A program made the translations under genes and the position numbers. Source: Lumnitzera littorea (taxonomy: Eukaryota > Streptophyta > Magnoliopsida > Myrtales > Combretaceae). From it: DNA of 64,000 nucleotides. Shown in pieces: positions 1 to 13,386 of the stretch. A model generated the notes under the pieces. It was not told where the DNA came from, searched no databases, and was given only the letters and a program-made list of their open reading frames with translations. The stretch is taken from positions 56,288,621 through 56,352,620 of the forward strand of contig JAMXBB010000002.1 in assembly GCA_024138015.1 (NCBI GenBank), given 5' to 3'. Numbering within the stretch: position 1 is the stretch's first letter; each line of letters opens with the position of its first letter.

Positions 1-1198
1 AGTTTTTCCTTATGATTCCATACTTGTTTGTGCTTGTAAGTAGTGAATCTAAATTATGGTGTATAAATGAATGTGTATGGGGTTGGGTTATGCTTGTGCA
101 TGATAATTGTTATGAATTGTGAATCTACCTTAAAGTACAATACTATAATGTTTGATGCATAGTAGATTCAATAGATTGATTGTTTATGACTTGGAATGAT
201 CACTGATTAAATATAACTTAACCTTTATTCGACTAGAAAAGTTAACTTGGATCATTCATAAATCATGCACTACATAACTATTTCCGGGCAGTCACATTAC
301 ACGGAGGTAGCGAGAGGCCATACTTGGGTTGATTATTGAATATTATTGATTTCGTACGGTGCATACATACGATATGACCTTACCCTCGCTCGCAGGATGA
401 CTAGGCGTTGGAGGCGCCAACCACCTGGCTATGGGTCGAGTCCAGAGGCCTTCGTTTAGGGGTGAGTGAGGGCTACGTGAACCTATTCACAATCATATGT
501 AGAACTTGTTTTGATAAAGCTGGTAATGGATGTACCATTACATTTTAAATACGAAACACGGAGTTTTGTTATGAAATAAGTTCTAATATGATACCCGGAT
601 CTAACTGTACCGAGGAATCTCCAACCTTGACTTCGGAGGGCATTAAATTTGAGTTACATGTAGTACCCGGTCCCCTGCATGTATTTGTTTGGCACACTGC
701 TTGTTCATGCATTCATTTGGTTGAACTTAACTATGGTATAACTTGATTGCTATATGGTTGAGGGGAAATATCTCACTAAGCTAGTAAGCTTATACCCTCG
801 TAGACTTCTCTTGCAGGCCGACTTATTCGTGGAGTCAGGCCGTCGTATGCTCGAGGTTAGCTTTCTCTACGAGATCAATGTGAGAGCTGTTTGAGGACAG
901 AGAGTACTTTTGGCTAAATGTAGAGTTGAAAATATAATTTTTATATTAGTCTGACTTTAGATATGTTTCAAATGCTATATCTGTAAACTTTTATACACTT
1001 AAATTATGTGTTATGTTTTCTATATTATTATTTGTCATGAAATGCTATTGCCTAAGCTTGTGCACTCTTAGTAGTTAGTAGTAGTTGTAGCCTTGTGTAT
1101 CGTATAAAAGGGTCATCGATTGTAGGGGAACTCAATCTACAATCTTTTGTACAGTATACGGCGACTGCCACGACTAGCCCCCTCGGGTCGCGACATAT
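1..1198 (+). repeat. Probable decayed LTR, 3' part (Ty3/gypsy, Tekay-like style)
   Basis: There is no coding signal here. The stretch is richer in G and C than its surroundings in places (about 300-480 and 800-900). It ends in a CCTCGGGTCGCGACA-type terminus near 1198, which resembles the 3' ends of LTRs of some plant chromoviruses of the Tekay type. A similar layout, with a TCTCACT block followed by a CTTATACCC...TTGCAGG block at about 760-820, recurs loosely near 24930-25000. No partner LTR, primer site or target duplication is visible, because the left edge is the window edge. The assignment is by style only and could be wrong. Confidence 0.3.
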
Positions 1199-1252
1199 TA
1201 TGTGCACTAATTCATGCAAAACGATTTAAAAAGAATCATCGTGTCTATTCTC

Positions 1253-1521
1253 ATCACGCCCATGACTCGAGGAGTGATCTTCTCGTCACAAACATTCCAC
1301 ATAATCATGCCCATGATTAAAGGCATGATCATCCTTTCGAGGTGGAGTTATGGAAATGATAAATAGGCCGAAAAATAGCTTCCTCCTTGGTCACTCCCTT
1401 GATCACAGCTGTGATGGAGGGAGTGACAAGCACTGAATACTCAAATTCTTTTTTTTTTTCATGCCCATGATGAGTCTCAATGGATCTTCCTTTAGTATTA
1501 TTCCTTTATCACGACCGTGAT
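1253..1521. repeat. Cluster of five short palindromes, consensus ATCAYGNCCRTGAT
   Basis: Five imperfect inverted repeats of about 14 bp lie within 270 bp: 1253-1266, 1304-1317, 1402-1415, 1459-1471 and 1508-1521. Each has ATCAC/ATCAT on the left and GTGAT/ATGAT on the right around a 4-bp centre. The third sits at the middle of a longer 38-bp near-palindrome (1390-1427). Nothing here encodes protein. They may be internal repeats of the LTR-like sequence to the left or protein-binding sites; the sequence alone does not decide. Confidence 0.6.
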
Positions 1522-1689
1522 AGCTCTAAATCTCCTTGTTCTTGTTGAATTTTGTCCCTTTTGCTTTTGAATCATCTAAAATTGATATATTACATAATGA
1601 ATTACTAAGAACTTGAGAAATAAACACAATTATGGTCAATTTATACCTAAATGTGCCTAAAAGGCATAAAGTGATTTATACATATCAAT

Positions 1690-2440
1690 AAGCTACTTCT
1701 TGAGGACATTAGGGAAGTGAATGGGAAATAAGATATTGCTCAGCATGTCTTGTTATCCATAGATGGACAAACAGATGAAGGCCGTCAATAGAATTGTAAG
1801 AAGTCTACTTTAAGTTGTTGTTAGTCAAAACATAGCTAATTGGGATCAGTGCCTACCCATAATTAAGTTCACTTACAGTAAGATCGCCCATAACGCCGCA
1901 AGATTATTGCCATTTGAGGTTGCCCATAGATTCAACCCTAAGCTTTTAATGGACTAGACATCCCTTCCAATCTAGGATGAAGATCAACCAACTATAGAGA
2001 GATCCAAGGCTATCAAGACAATATACCCAAATACAATAGAGCAATTAACCCAAGCTGCCACTAAGCTTGAGAGGTGAAGCAAGGGACAAAAAGATAGAGA
2101 ATTTCAGCTTAACGACTTGGTCTGGATCCAATTTAGTGAAGAATGATTCTTAAGTTTAAGGAAGAGTAAGTTATCTCCTAAAGCCAACAGACCATTTAAA
2201 GTTCTTAAAAAGATCAACTCTAATGCTTATTGGAATACACATCTCGAAGATTATGGAGTCTCATACTCCTTCAACATTACCAACCTCCATCCATATGCTC
2301 CTGAGGATGATCAATAAGAAGAAAAACCAAATTTGATCATAAAAGATTATGGAGTCTCATACTCCTTCGACATTGCTAACCTCCATCCATATGCTCCTAA
2401 GGATGATCAATAAGAAGCAAAACCAAATTTGATCACAAAT
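1690..2440 (+). pseudogene. Ty3/gypsy integrase C-terminal remnant
   Basis: Conceptual translation in shifting frames gives a block near 1750-1780 resembling the Asp-Gly-Gln-Thr-Glu stretch of gypsy integrase cores. At 2170-2310 comes the typical C-terminal tail: a Pro-Phe-Lys-Val-Leu box, then Asn-Ala-Tyr, then Ser-Phe-Asn-Ile-Asn/Thr-Leu-His-Pro-Tyr. Stop codons and frameshifts interrupt it throughout. No RT, protease or gag is seen to the left, so only the 3' end of pol survives. The last 190 bp is a tandem duplication of the tail (see the repeat entry). Confidence 0.7.
2248..2436 (+). repeat. 96-bp tandem duplication of the integrase tail
   Basis: The stretch starting AGATTATGGAGTCTCATACT at 2248 recurs at 2344 with an offset of 96 bp, and the copies differ at only a few positions. 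The duplicated segment covers the last coding residues of the integrase tail, its stop codon and some following sequence. The similarity between copies is much higher than the general decay of the element, so the duplication looks later than the main mutation load. Confidence 0.85.
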
Positions 2441-2849
2441 CTCAAACAACCCAGAAGGAATGATATGGATCACGAATCAATCAATCACTCACTTCCGAGC
2501 TCAAGGACTCGCTTGTATAGTTCACCAAACTGTTCAAAGGGAGTAGAACTCTGAACAACAACACATTCTCCAATTTGACCTATCAAGTTACTCTACTCTC
2601 CATCTCATTAAAGAAACTCTCAAGGTGTTTGACCTATTGCTAGGTTGACCCCTTCACAACACATCAATCCAAGGTAAAGCACTGAACCCAACTATTGCTA
2701 ACCTGATGAATTACTGAGACTGAGCTATCTCAATCTTAAGCTAACCAGACAATGGGCCTCCCATTAGACCAATCCTTCCTTAACTTAGAACATCTAAGCT
2801 TCTAAGCTACTAAGAATCTGACCCTAACTTGATCTTTCTAGAACCTACT

Positions 2850-3395
2850 CTACATGGCAAACAACATCATCGGGACCATATAGTGGATAGATGATATGCA
2901 CCCCATTTTTCTAGCATTCATATTGTCCTTTTTGTAACAAAATATCCTTTTGTCTGTTTATATCTTTGCCCTTGTATACTATGTATCTATCCTTTTCCAG
3001 TAAGAATCCTTTTTGTAAATTACATAAACCTATAACTTACCCCAAATGGGCCATATAAATACTCATAAAATGTAATAGCTGCAACAATCATTAATGAAAG
3101 TTCATTGAATTTCTAATATACCGTCCTTTTGAGGTAAGTGCCTTTGCTTTCTCTTGATTACTCTTATCTAGTCTATTGTATGCGTAGATTAATGGCGAGT
3201 GCCCTTCAACCAAACTTTTCCATATTATCAAGTGTGACCTAAGCTCGTGTGAAGCGTTGGTGAGTCATATCTACCATTGGTGGATGAGGACCCCTACTTA
3301 ACCTTCGACTATCATTTATCCTTTGAAACCATCTTAAGGTTCAAACCTACCCCCCTTAGTTTGCATGATATCAATAGCCTTGTATCACCCCTTCC
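2850..3395 (+). repeat. Probable 3' LTR remnant of the 1690-2440 gypsy element
   Basis: This non-coding stretch follows the integrase tail, as a 3' LTR should. It has a TATA-box-like CATATAAATACTC at about 3050 and then an AT-rich leader. It appears to run out near a TATCA at about 3388. No second copy is visible in the window, and the limits are guesses. 2440-2850 between it and the integrase tail holds only decayed pol tail without clear features. Confidence 0.35.
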
Positions 3396-3832
3396 CATCA
3401 ATCTGTAACCAAATTAACTATAGAAAATTTTATAAATTGTACACTTAATGAAACAAAGAAATTAAACATGACTTAACAATAAGTAACATCCACCCTAAAT
3501 TATATCTAACTTAGCTTCAGTTTGCTTGACTTAAAAAAAAGGAATAAACAAAATTATTTTATTTGTATATTTAAAATATAGATGACTAGTATAAGTAGAT
3601 AATACCTATATAATAACAAAATTTTAAGAAAATAAGAAACCATATAAAATGTACCTATATGCTAATAATACATACATATACATGTATTTTTAAGATTTGA
3701 TTAAATGAGCTTCTAAAAGCTAATTTTCCCTCTCCAATACATGCAGTGCACAACCCTATAACCAAAAATTTAGTGTTTAATTCCTATTGTAAATAAAAAA
3801 CATGTATTAATATCTAGTAACCCATTAAAAGG
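3396..3832. other. Intergenic, no feature seen
   Basis: AT-rich sequence with poly-A and TATA-like runs. No ORF, hairpin or repeat could be supported. Its right end provides the GGCCA target site (3833-3837) of the gypsy element that follows. Confidence 0.6.
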
Positions 3833-3837
3833 GGCCA

Positions 3838-4795
3838 TGATAGGAATTAACTTCTCAAACCAATCACACATAGCCAAGCTAGAGGATACAAAGAGTACTA
3901 ACTCAATACCCCATTCAGGATAAGGATTCCTATTCCAATCTCCATCATTTATAATACTACCAACCTAAGTACTAAGCTATCATAAGTTCCAATGCAATTT
4001 CCTAGCTACAAAGCACTCGTATCAACCTTCTTAGCATACATGCCGACCAACTAAGCAGCATACCTATTATTAAGCTCATGCTATGATCTAAACAATTCCT
4101 GATCTTGCCAACTTCAGACCACCATCCAAGCTAAGCTACCTAGACATCTAAATTGTAGAGGGTCAAAATATTTTTCAATACATGAGCTCTAACCTAAAGC
4201 TAGCCATGTTAACTCTAACTGTTGAATTTCTTCTAACATCATTTGAGCAAGATCCTACAACTACCAAGTAACCTCAGCATTCATTACAACTTAGGCAACT
4301 ATACTACAAGCCTCTAACCACCGCTTAATATATGCCTTCTGGCATGACATTACAGAAAAATTCCTTACTCTTTCCATACAAAATATTATTTGTCTTTTTT
4401 ACCCTTTTTAATATGTTTTATGTATTATATTTGTAAATTACCCTTTTGTCTTTTCCATGTATGCCTTATAACCTTAGTAGGGCTAGTATATAAACCCGAT
4501 TTACATGTACCAAACACATCATTGCATTATTGAATATTACAAGTTTCCATCTTGAGCAACCTTAGCGTTCTGACTCTTTCTTAACTCTTATCTATTCCCT
4601 TTAGTATAGAGTAATGACAAGTGACCCTATAGTTCAAACTAGTGAGTCACATTGGCAAATTATAGGCTGAGTAGGATCGATTAGTGTGCCATATCTGATT
4701 AGTAGCTGCTTGGAATTTGCTAATCCTCTTTTATTTTCTTGTAGTTCTCATTTATTGTAGTACTTCTCCATGTGTATGACCCTAGAGACACATTA
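3838..4795 (+). repeat. 5' LTR of the outer gypsy element
   Basis: It matches 21789-22758 along its length with many substitutions. It contains a TATA-like TATATAAAC at about 4490 and, downstream, the CATTATTGAATATTACAAG block shared by both copies. The end is ACATTA where the partner has GCATCA, so the terminal CA has mutated. The 5-bp GGCCA before it matches the base run after the other LTR. Confidence 0.88.
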
Positions 4796-4802
4796 GCTTT
4801 AC

Positions 4803-4814
4803 TGGTATCAAAGT
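4803..4814 (+). other. Primer binding site, initiator-Met tRNA type (decayed)
   Basis: TGGTATCAAAGT lies 7 bp inside the 5' LTR. The usual plant site complementary to initiator methionine tRNA is TGGTATCAGAGC, so 10 of 12 positions agree. Position and sequence together support the 5' LTR boundary and the plus orientation. Confidence 0.8.
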
Positions 4815-5153
4815 ACAGTTCTGAGAGAAAGTGTGTGAAGTTACAGTAAAGTTTTGATTCATGTTTGCTATTAATGGTTGTTGTATTCCTTCCATGGCTA
4901 ATGTAGTGCATTCATGTAAAGTAAGTTCTACAGTTTTGAGCTATGAAGTAGAGACTTGTGTATTAGTAAGTGCAGTTCCTATTGTTACTTTATTATACTC
5001 TGCTTTTCACTTCAAAAATAGAGTAAGTTCATTTCTATTATATATGAGTGAGTGTCAAGTGATTGAAGTTGTTAAAGTGTATTAGTAAGGTTTAGAGTAG
5101 TAAGAAGTGTTTGTTGTATATTATGTTGTTAATATGTTAGAGAAGTATTACAC
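4815..5153 (+). other. 5' leader of the outer gypsy element
   Basis: Sequence between the primer site and the nested insertion. It has an open stretch of 74 codons (4861-5085) without similarity to gag, which I treat as chance. The last five bases, TACAC, are the left target duplication of the nested element. Directly after the right copy of TACAC the reading resumes at 17254, and an ATG with gag-like sequence starts at 17255. Confidence 0.6.
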
Positions 5154-8100
5154 AATCAAGCCTCAAAAAGGTAGAGTCGCAATAGTCCCATTGTATAAAC
5201 CATCTTAACATAAAAACTGATCTTACAACTGTTATCATAGACCTAGTTTACACCAAGCATATGCAACTCCACCGCTTTGAAGCATCCAATTCGATAACTA
5301 CTTGATAGAAACCTATGGAATGTTTTTTGGAAATAATAATGAGCAAACTCGTAGTTTGAATTTTTAGAAGAGTACATGTAAAACCCACAGTTACACATTA
5401 TTTAGTATAAAAGCCAAAAGATTGAAAACTAACAAGCTCCTTAAGAAGACTAGGGTAGTTTTCTTAGTAGTTAGAAAGAAATTCAATAATAAGAACAAAA
5501 ATTCAATTGAATTCTCCTTGATTCTCACTCTTCAATTCCATTTACTAAAGTTCTAGTTGTAGGTATGGTACTTGTAGTATCATTCAGAACCTACAAAATA
5601 AACTATAGGAAAATGAGTGATAACTTGTTTAGTAACTAAGACAGAGATAGAAGTATGCATTTAGCACATCACAAATAGGGTTTTCAACCAAATTAGTTAG
5701 ATACAATGCATGCATAAGCAAAAATCATCATATAACATTATTCTATTCATTATGAGATTAGAAAAATTATACTTACTCCAATCCAGGTTGAGGAGTTTAT
5801 ACCGTACACTTGCAAATCAGAACCAAACGAGGGCTTGTGTAATAGAGAATACTTTCCTCTCGTAACTTCCATCAAATCATAGCCCCCAGCCTTACCACAA
5901 CCTCCTCTCCTGTTACTTAGCTCAACTAAGGTAAAGAAAGACCATTTAAGCTATCCTCATTGAAAAGAGTCCTTGTTTGGTCCAAGAATCTAAATGTTAC
6001 ACCTAATGGATTACAATGCATACTAGGTTAAATGTTAAGCTGAGTTTGAGTTAGTTTATATTTGGGGTGATCGACTAAGCTCAAACAATTCAAGCATAAT
6101 AATATTCATAAAACAACCATAACATAGACTTAGCTCCCATTGTAGCAAATCGAATCCGAAACACAAGCATTGCACACACTCGAACAACTAACTACAATCA
6201 CAAACAAATATATACTAAAGTCTCCTGATATTCTAAAATAATACACCAAAATACTGTGAAGCATTAATTCCACTTACTTGGCCTTGTAGCCAATTATTCC
6301 TAAAAGCCTCCAATAATGTTGCAAACTTAGCCTATTTGATATAAGATGGAGTAGAAATTAAAATACAATACTTAGATGAGACCGACAAAGTATATTATAC
6401 TTACCCCATTGATTTAGTCTAATATAGTCATAGGCACTTATTATTTAATATTATTGCAATTTAACTTTCTATTTGAAATTTATATAAAATCGGTTTCTAA
6501 TATTACTTAAGAAGTTTTTACCTTTGTTAAGAAAGAATTACGTATTTACTCAAATTTTATGAAAGTAATTATGTTAGATTTGTAAAAATATAAAATTCAG
6601 TTTTAATAGTTTAGATAATTATACTCATAGACCCATATCTTTAAGATTATTATTAGAGATCTACTCAATTTGAAAATCAATGCTAATGATACACAAGTTC
6701 TATAGCTATCAATTTATATTTTCCAAAAAAAGTATAAGGCGCAATCTTAAAAATTTTATCAACTTTTAAGATTAACAATTATTTTTATAGACTTAAAAGC
6801 CTACACCTAAATACTCTTTTTTCCTTAAACAAACTTTAGATTTTTAAGGAAAATTCCTAACATAATCTAAGGTATTTATTTTATAAAATAAGAATATATG
6901 TGGAGTATATACACCATATATAGCTTATAATAATGCATTAACTGTACATTAGCATGCAAACATATATATATATGTACATATGTACATCCTAACCACATAT
7001 ATCTTAGTGTTGTTATCATATTTTTATCTATCGATATTTATTGACAAAGGGGTAGGGCATAAACTATACTCCATTTATATTTAAATAATGGTGTCTAACT
7101 ATATAACATATACATATATATATATGACTTACTATGCAAGTAAGTTTTAAATATAGCTTATCAAATATTACTTCTTGTATGTTGTTTAGTTAATAATGAA
7201 ACATTAATCTTTTTTGTAAAATCACAATTAATGTTGTCTTAAACTAATCATACATTCCATAAACATTATAAGTTATCTATTTAGTAATACATTTATCTAA
7301 AATTAACCATATTACATATTATATACATAATAAATAATATAGAATGAATATTTCTGTATATATAACTTACCTTAAATTTTACTATAGCACCAATGAAAAT
7401 TTGCTTATACACTCCTCGGTTTCTCATGAAGGAAGTAAAATGAATTTTTCTCTTCCTCTTTCCTTTTCTTTCTAAATAGATGCATTTTGCTATGCTTTCA
7501 CATCATGCCAAACATAATGTGAGATGCCACTTGAAGGATTTAATAACAAAACATGTCGATGGAAATTAGCTTAATAATTTGCAGGAGTCAAATCCTAAAT
7601 TTGCTAATTCCCTACTTTATTTGTTGAAATCTATATCAACACTATATGTGTAGGCCTTCCAAATAGTCCAATAACACTACAACTAATTTTATGTTTTTTC
7701 TCGGTTAATCCACTATATGTTACATCTATTAGACAAACAAGGATCAACATCCAAATAAGACATTTCCTACAGACATACATCCATCAAAATAACTTTTCTC
7801 TTTAGGTTTTGTTTGCCACTTTCCATATTTTAAGGCATATTAAATTATATTTAATAATTATTGACCTATATGTATATACGCACATAGATAGATATATATT
7901 TCATATATTAAGTGGAAAATTCAAACACTTTTTACATACATTTATATTTCAATATATTTATCAAATGAGTTATCTTTATTATCATGGCATATATCTCAGA
8001 GATTAAATCTTGAATTTTTTTTCGTAATTAATGAGCTAATATAATAAACATAATTTTTTAAATTTTTTTTAGCTAAAATAAGACTTATCATATCCAATTC

Positions 8101-9072
8101 TAACTTCTCCGGCTATAAGTAATGTAATGTATATATACATTTATTTGTTAATTTATTTATCCTATTTAATTAATCATAGAATGTAGAAATTTTTGCTTAA
8201 TTAATTATAAATTTCCAATATTCCCTTGGTACTTTTAGGTGTATAGTATTTAGTCATTAAATTTGATAGCGCTTTGTCTTCAATTTACACATTGTGAACT
8301 TCATATTCCTTATAAACTTAATATTCCATTTATAAATAGGAAATAAGAGACGTTACATATTTAGCACTTTAAGTAATATCTGAATTGGAGTGATTGAATT
8401 TTGAGAATCATGTGCTTATGATCACATTTCAAAAATTTTCCATGTTAGAATCTTATTGTTTAGATATATTAAGATATCTGAGAATTTTTATTATGAATTG
8501 TTTGGTAAATTAACTACATCAAAATTTTCATATATACCTATTAACATAATCTATAATACTATATTTTCTACAAGGAGTATAACTGCATAAAAGCTAGTTA
8601 GTCCAAATTGTGAGGAATTATATTTCCTAAGTGCAAGTTCCATAAGCTTTACTTATTCTCAAACCCTTTTCCTCTCTCATCGTCATTATTTTCTTTTTTT
8701 TTCTAACATTAACTCTTTATAAATAGGATGCATATTTCCATGCAATGCCATATAAACATATACCTAATTATTTTATGACATTCTATGAGTTTTCAATGCC
8801 AAATACTTATTCCTAAGGTTTAGCTAATTATTAGTATTTGATTTGCGTTTTACCAATAAATAACTATTAGTATCATTATAAGTAATTTTCTAACTAGCTT
8901 ATTATTATTTTAGTATTATATTTTCTAAATCTACTTTATGAGGTTTGTTTGACTAACACCTATAGTCTTGTCATAAAATTCTAGCTTAATTAGACTACTT
9001 TCTCAAGTATCCTAAATTTGATGCTCAAATCCTTATTTCTAGAAGGGAAAAAAAAAAATACAAGGTCTCACA
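5154..9072 (-). repeat. 3' LTR of the LARD-like element (3919 bp)
   Basis: On the minus strand it runs from 9072 down to 5154. It starts TGTGAGACCTTG next to the purine tract. Its end has lost the terminal CA (AA on the plus strand at 5154-5155 where the other LTR has TG). It aligns with 13408-17248 from end to end, for example the AAGGTAGA start block, the TA-rich runs near 6960 and 15180, and the AGGAAGTAAAA block near 7430 and 15665. Small reading frames such as 7809-8006 are not conserved as frames in the partner and are taken as chance. Confidence 0.88.
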
Positions 9073-9092
9073 CTTTGCCTTCCTACAAATAG
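9073..9092 (-). other. Polypurine tract of the LARD-like element
   Basis: The minus strand reads GTAGGAAGGCAAAG directly before the TGTGAG start of the 3' LTR. A purine run touching the 3' LTR is where plus-strand DNA synthesis starts in LTR elements. It fixes the minus orientation together with the primer site at 13387-13398. Confidence 0.7.
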
Positions 9093-12000
9093 TTTCGTCC
9101 TTGAAACTATAACATCCCAAGTTTCCATTTAAAAGGTGATGTATTTGTTATTTACCCTTATTTGATTCTAAAGCTTGGTAATCTATTATTTAGAAGAACC
9201 AAGAACACTACTTTACCATCATAATCCTTAGTTTTTAAGTTATCCTTAACTTCATGTTATATGAGTGATTTTTTCTAATATTTTGAATTATTTTATGACC
9301 TTTTAACATAGTATATAAGTCTTTTTAGTCATCTTTTACTATTCCATTTATCTTTAAATACTTCTAATTCCATATTCTTTTTTTTTTCTTTTCTTGCTAT
9401 CTCAGTCTATGCTAGCATTACTTTAAGGTCATTACTAGAATCTATCACTATCCTTGTAATTACCTATATTTTATGTTCTCCTTTCCTATCTTACAAACCC
9501 AATCATCCTACATTTAATGAGTTGTACTTCATTGTTTTTCAAACTCTACTAATTTTCCATAACATGGCTTTTGCCATTTTCAAAGCTAATGTGTCTAGTT
9601 AAATGACTTGCTTATCTCTAGATAACACTGTTATTAAAGTTAATTTGTATCCCTTATGTTAAATATAGGATTCCTCCTACGGACTAGTTAATAAGATGTA
9701 TCATTCTCTCAATTGGTATCACCATGCTTTCTTTATTTAACTTTTCCATTTGTATAGGTAATTCACTTCTTATTAACATACATCCTTCATTATACAAATT
9801 ATTATATACATTATTATATGTTTCATAATGCATAGTCTTGAAAAAAAACATCATCAGTTGTTAACTTATCATTGCTTTTATTCCCTAACATCTATACTAC
9901 CTTATTCCCTTCATCATCATTTCCCTTAAGTTTCTTCAAATATGTTTCGAGTTGTTATGTTTTACTTGCTTTACTTCTTTAATCAAAGTAATACTATTAA
10001 TTTCTAGGTTGAGCTTCTATTTAATTATATTACTTACAGTTTGAAATTCTAAGTTAAGAAAAACTTTCTACTTTAACTTATGAAATCTTGAGTTTCTTAA
10101 ACTTATAAGGTTAAAAATCATTTTACTGTTAGCTTTTGTAATTTCTAAGTTGGCACCTACTAAATCAATCCATATGTTTTTTTCTTTTTATACTACTTCC
10201 CTCTCTTTTCCCTTCTTACCACATCAAACATATCTGTTAAATTTTGTTTTAGCTATACCTTGTACACTATCTATTTTCAAATTCATTTCAAAGTCAGTTT
10301 TTAGTAAGATTGTTGTTATTTATGTATAGTATAAATCTAGTTCGATTCCATCTTGTTTATACATTATGTTTTATAGCTGTCATGCATTTGTCATTGCTAG
10401 ATTTAATACTTCATATAACTAGCACAACAATCAATAGGAACGTGGTTGACAAATCTTAACTCTTACCATCTTAAGCTCAAGCAAGATAGTTAACAACTTG
10501 AATCAGTTAAACTTGACTCAACTCACAAGAATTGACACAACATTTGGCTATCAAGACCCATAAGGACATCAACAACTTATTTAGCTTGCACTTAACATGA
10601 CTTAATATGACCTAATCATCAACAAAGATAAGATAACTTGACAAAAGAGATATGGGGATCATAAATTTGCCATTCTCTTCTTACTTTCCCACATGTGTTA
10701 ATATGTATATGAAGAATGTCATTTCCTAATGTCACTTCATAATGTCTTAATTTTACATCTTATTACAATTATTGATTTTCTATTATTGTTGTTTATAACA
10801 TATAGCTTAGCCTTAGGTTTCCTTGCTTTTATGTTAGGAAATTACTACATGAAAGTAGAGTGAGCTAGTTGATCATTTTGGGAATATTTCACTATTATAA
10901 TTATCCGCGCCATCTACATATTATCAACCTTAATATGGATAGTTAAGACAAGCTAGTTATATGGTTGGTTTTTAAGTTAAATTCTATGTTAAGGTTTAGG
11001 ATTACTACTTAGTAGTGTCTTCATCGAAATATCATATCGCCCCATTAAGGTCACAAACCAATTAACAAAGCGATTTTTATTTTTTATTTTTTGCAGAGTC
11101 ACTTTGAAGGTTAATAACCCATTATGTCCTTTCAAGATAAGGGTAATATACAAAGGTGTTACAAGTACAACACTATATCATGGTGCAGGTTTATTTATTT
11201 GGTATATAGTTATAAGCCAAGAAGTATTAGGTGATATCTTGCAATTAAGTTTCAATTTATTTTCTATTATATCCATGAATGATAATATGTGTGTATGTGT
11301 GTCATATTTTAAGGATAACCGGTCAATCATTCAATTATCTCTAATTAGTACATTAACAATGATTAAAGTAAACATGCATTCTTATCAACAACACTTATTA
11401 GATCAATATGTAACAAACAATTTTATATCTATCTCATGATACAAAATATAAAGATTGTATGATCTTCATAATATTAGCTAATTATATTTATAGAATCCAG
11501 CTTAATAATCACAACAAATTGTGATCACATAAAATAGAAAACCTGCATTTAGAGTTACGATATTGCACTTATCATAATGTTTTATGATTCTACACTTTAT
11601 CTAAATCTAATGTCTTCTACATTAGTTCCTAAAACTTGTGCAAAAAAATCACATTTACGTACATAATACCATTCATAATTGAGCGATATACATGTATAAA
11701 TTTAATTTATTAGTAAGAAATTTTTATTTTACATGCAAACTCTATAGTCATATTTAAATTTACAAGATTATCCAAGTATGCGCACATCTTAATCACTCGA
11801 TATTATTCACTGTTATACAACTTAACTTTATAGCTTTAGATAATAGCATTCGAAGTGAATGAGAAGATATAAGTTCCAAACTTTTCACGTGAAATACTAA
11901 ATTAACATTCTTATGTTTCTCTTATAATGCTAAACATGGGACTTTTATGATTCTTAGATTATTAGTAAACATTTATACTATAAAAACCTATTTTACAGTA

Positions 12001-13386
12001 GTAACAAAATGCATTCAATTGTATGTCCCAATTAAAATTAGATTTATAATAAGTATCTTCAGTTCACATTTATTAAATTCAGGTATAACTTGCTTAATTT
12101 CATAGAAATTCTATAGAACCCCTCTATACATATTAGTGTCAACATTTCATAGTTATTGTGTATCAAATTCACTTGGTTTATTTCATAATCAATATTTGAT
12201 ATACACACTCAAGTTATAAGATTACTCAAATATGATCACATTTACTTAAGATATAGAATCTATTAACCATTCACAAAGTTATACTTCATAAGATCAAATA
12301 GGATGAAAAATATAAAAATTGAGTCTCTACTATTACCTCTTCTTTCTTTTTTTTTTTCAATCAGCAAAAATTAGCTTCCTATACCCTTATTTTATTGCAC
12401 TATTACTAACCATATTTATCATTCAAAGGCTAGTGCTATTGTTTTCAGTAATTTAAGCTTCCCTATCTTCTCTACAATTTTCAGTTTGATCCTATATATA
12501 AATCTCTATAGCATATACTCTACTCACTCCCTCGAGTTAATCTACTTTATACCTAATAATTCAACTACTACCATAATCAGTACTTTAGTTACACTCTCAA
12601 ATCATTTACGAGGTTTACCTTAAAATCTGCCAGTCTTCTTTTATGGAACTCTTCTAAACTTCTTAGGTCATGATCCTTTACATTCCACTAGGTGATGCAC
12701 TTAGTATTGTAGAAAAGAGGGCTCTTACTCATAGTAATATAATTTTGCAAAGATGTGGTAGTTAATTAGCATATCTAAAGTGCTCTTTCAAGAGACATAT
12801 AATTTACTTACTATAAGAACCCTACGTCTATTAAATTAGGGGGATTTCCTAGCAAATAAAAACTTTTATGCAAATCCACTCCATATGCTAATTCACTACA
12901 TCATTATTTCCACCAATAGATTTATATCTCAACTATACAATCTAAGGAAAATCCAAAATATCAATTACTTCATAAATTCTATTAACATTTGATTTCCCAG
13001 CATCATGGATAAATATTATCTTAGAGGTGACTATTTTATTCTCTATAAGATGATCCTTTAAATTGTATTACGATGGTTCCCCTTACGCCATGTCTTAGCC
13101 TCTTATTCATCTCAATTGCTTTCTATAGCTTGTATTAATAAAGCACTTGAATTCTCATTAAGATCCTCCCTTACAATTCTATGGATGGATTGAAAATCTT
13201 AATTAATATGGATAATAATTCAGTAGTACAATTAGTTTATATCATAACTTCATAATATAGTCTTTCACCATCAACTTTTTACTATCCACTCTCATTATGT
13301 TCCTATAATATCTACTTTCTTCTATTTATGACGCTTCAAATCACATTCTTAACAATTACACTTATAAGGGAATTCTTAAGAATAAT
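9093..13386 (-). other. Internal domain of the LARD-like element, non-coding
   Basis: About 4.3 kb of AT-rich sequence. I found no zinc knuckle, protease, YxDD, RNase H or integrase motif on either strand by eye. The longest open stretch, 11104-11439 on the plus strand, opens on a TTG codon and runs against the element's orientation, so it is likely chance. The absence of pol pieces is not just decay: other elements in this window of comparable decay still show clear pol motifs. Confidence 0.65.

Noticed and set aside
4861..5085. 74-codon frame in the leader of the outer gypsy element
   Set aside because: It lies between the primer site and gag and has no gag similarity. The gag-like reading starts at 17255 instead.
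11104..11439. 111-codon open frame in the core of the LARD-like element
   Set aside because: It opens on TTG, lies on the strand opposite to the element and shows no domain. In 4.3 kb of AT-rich DNA one such frame can arise by chance.
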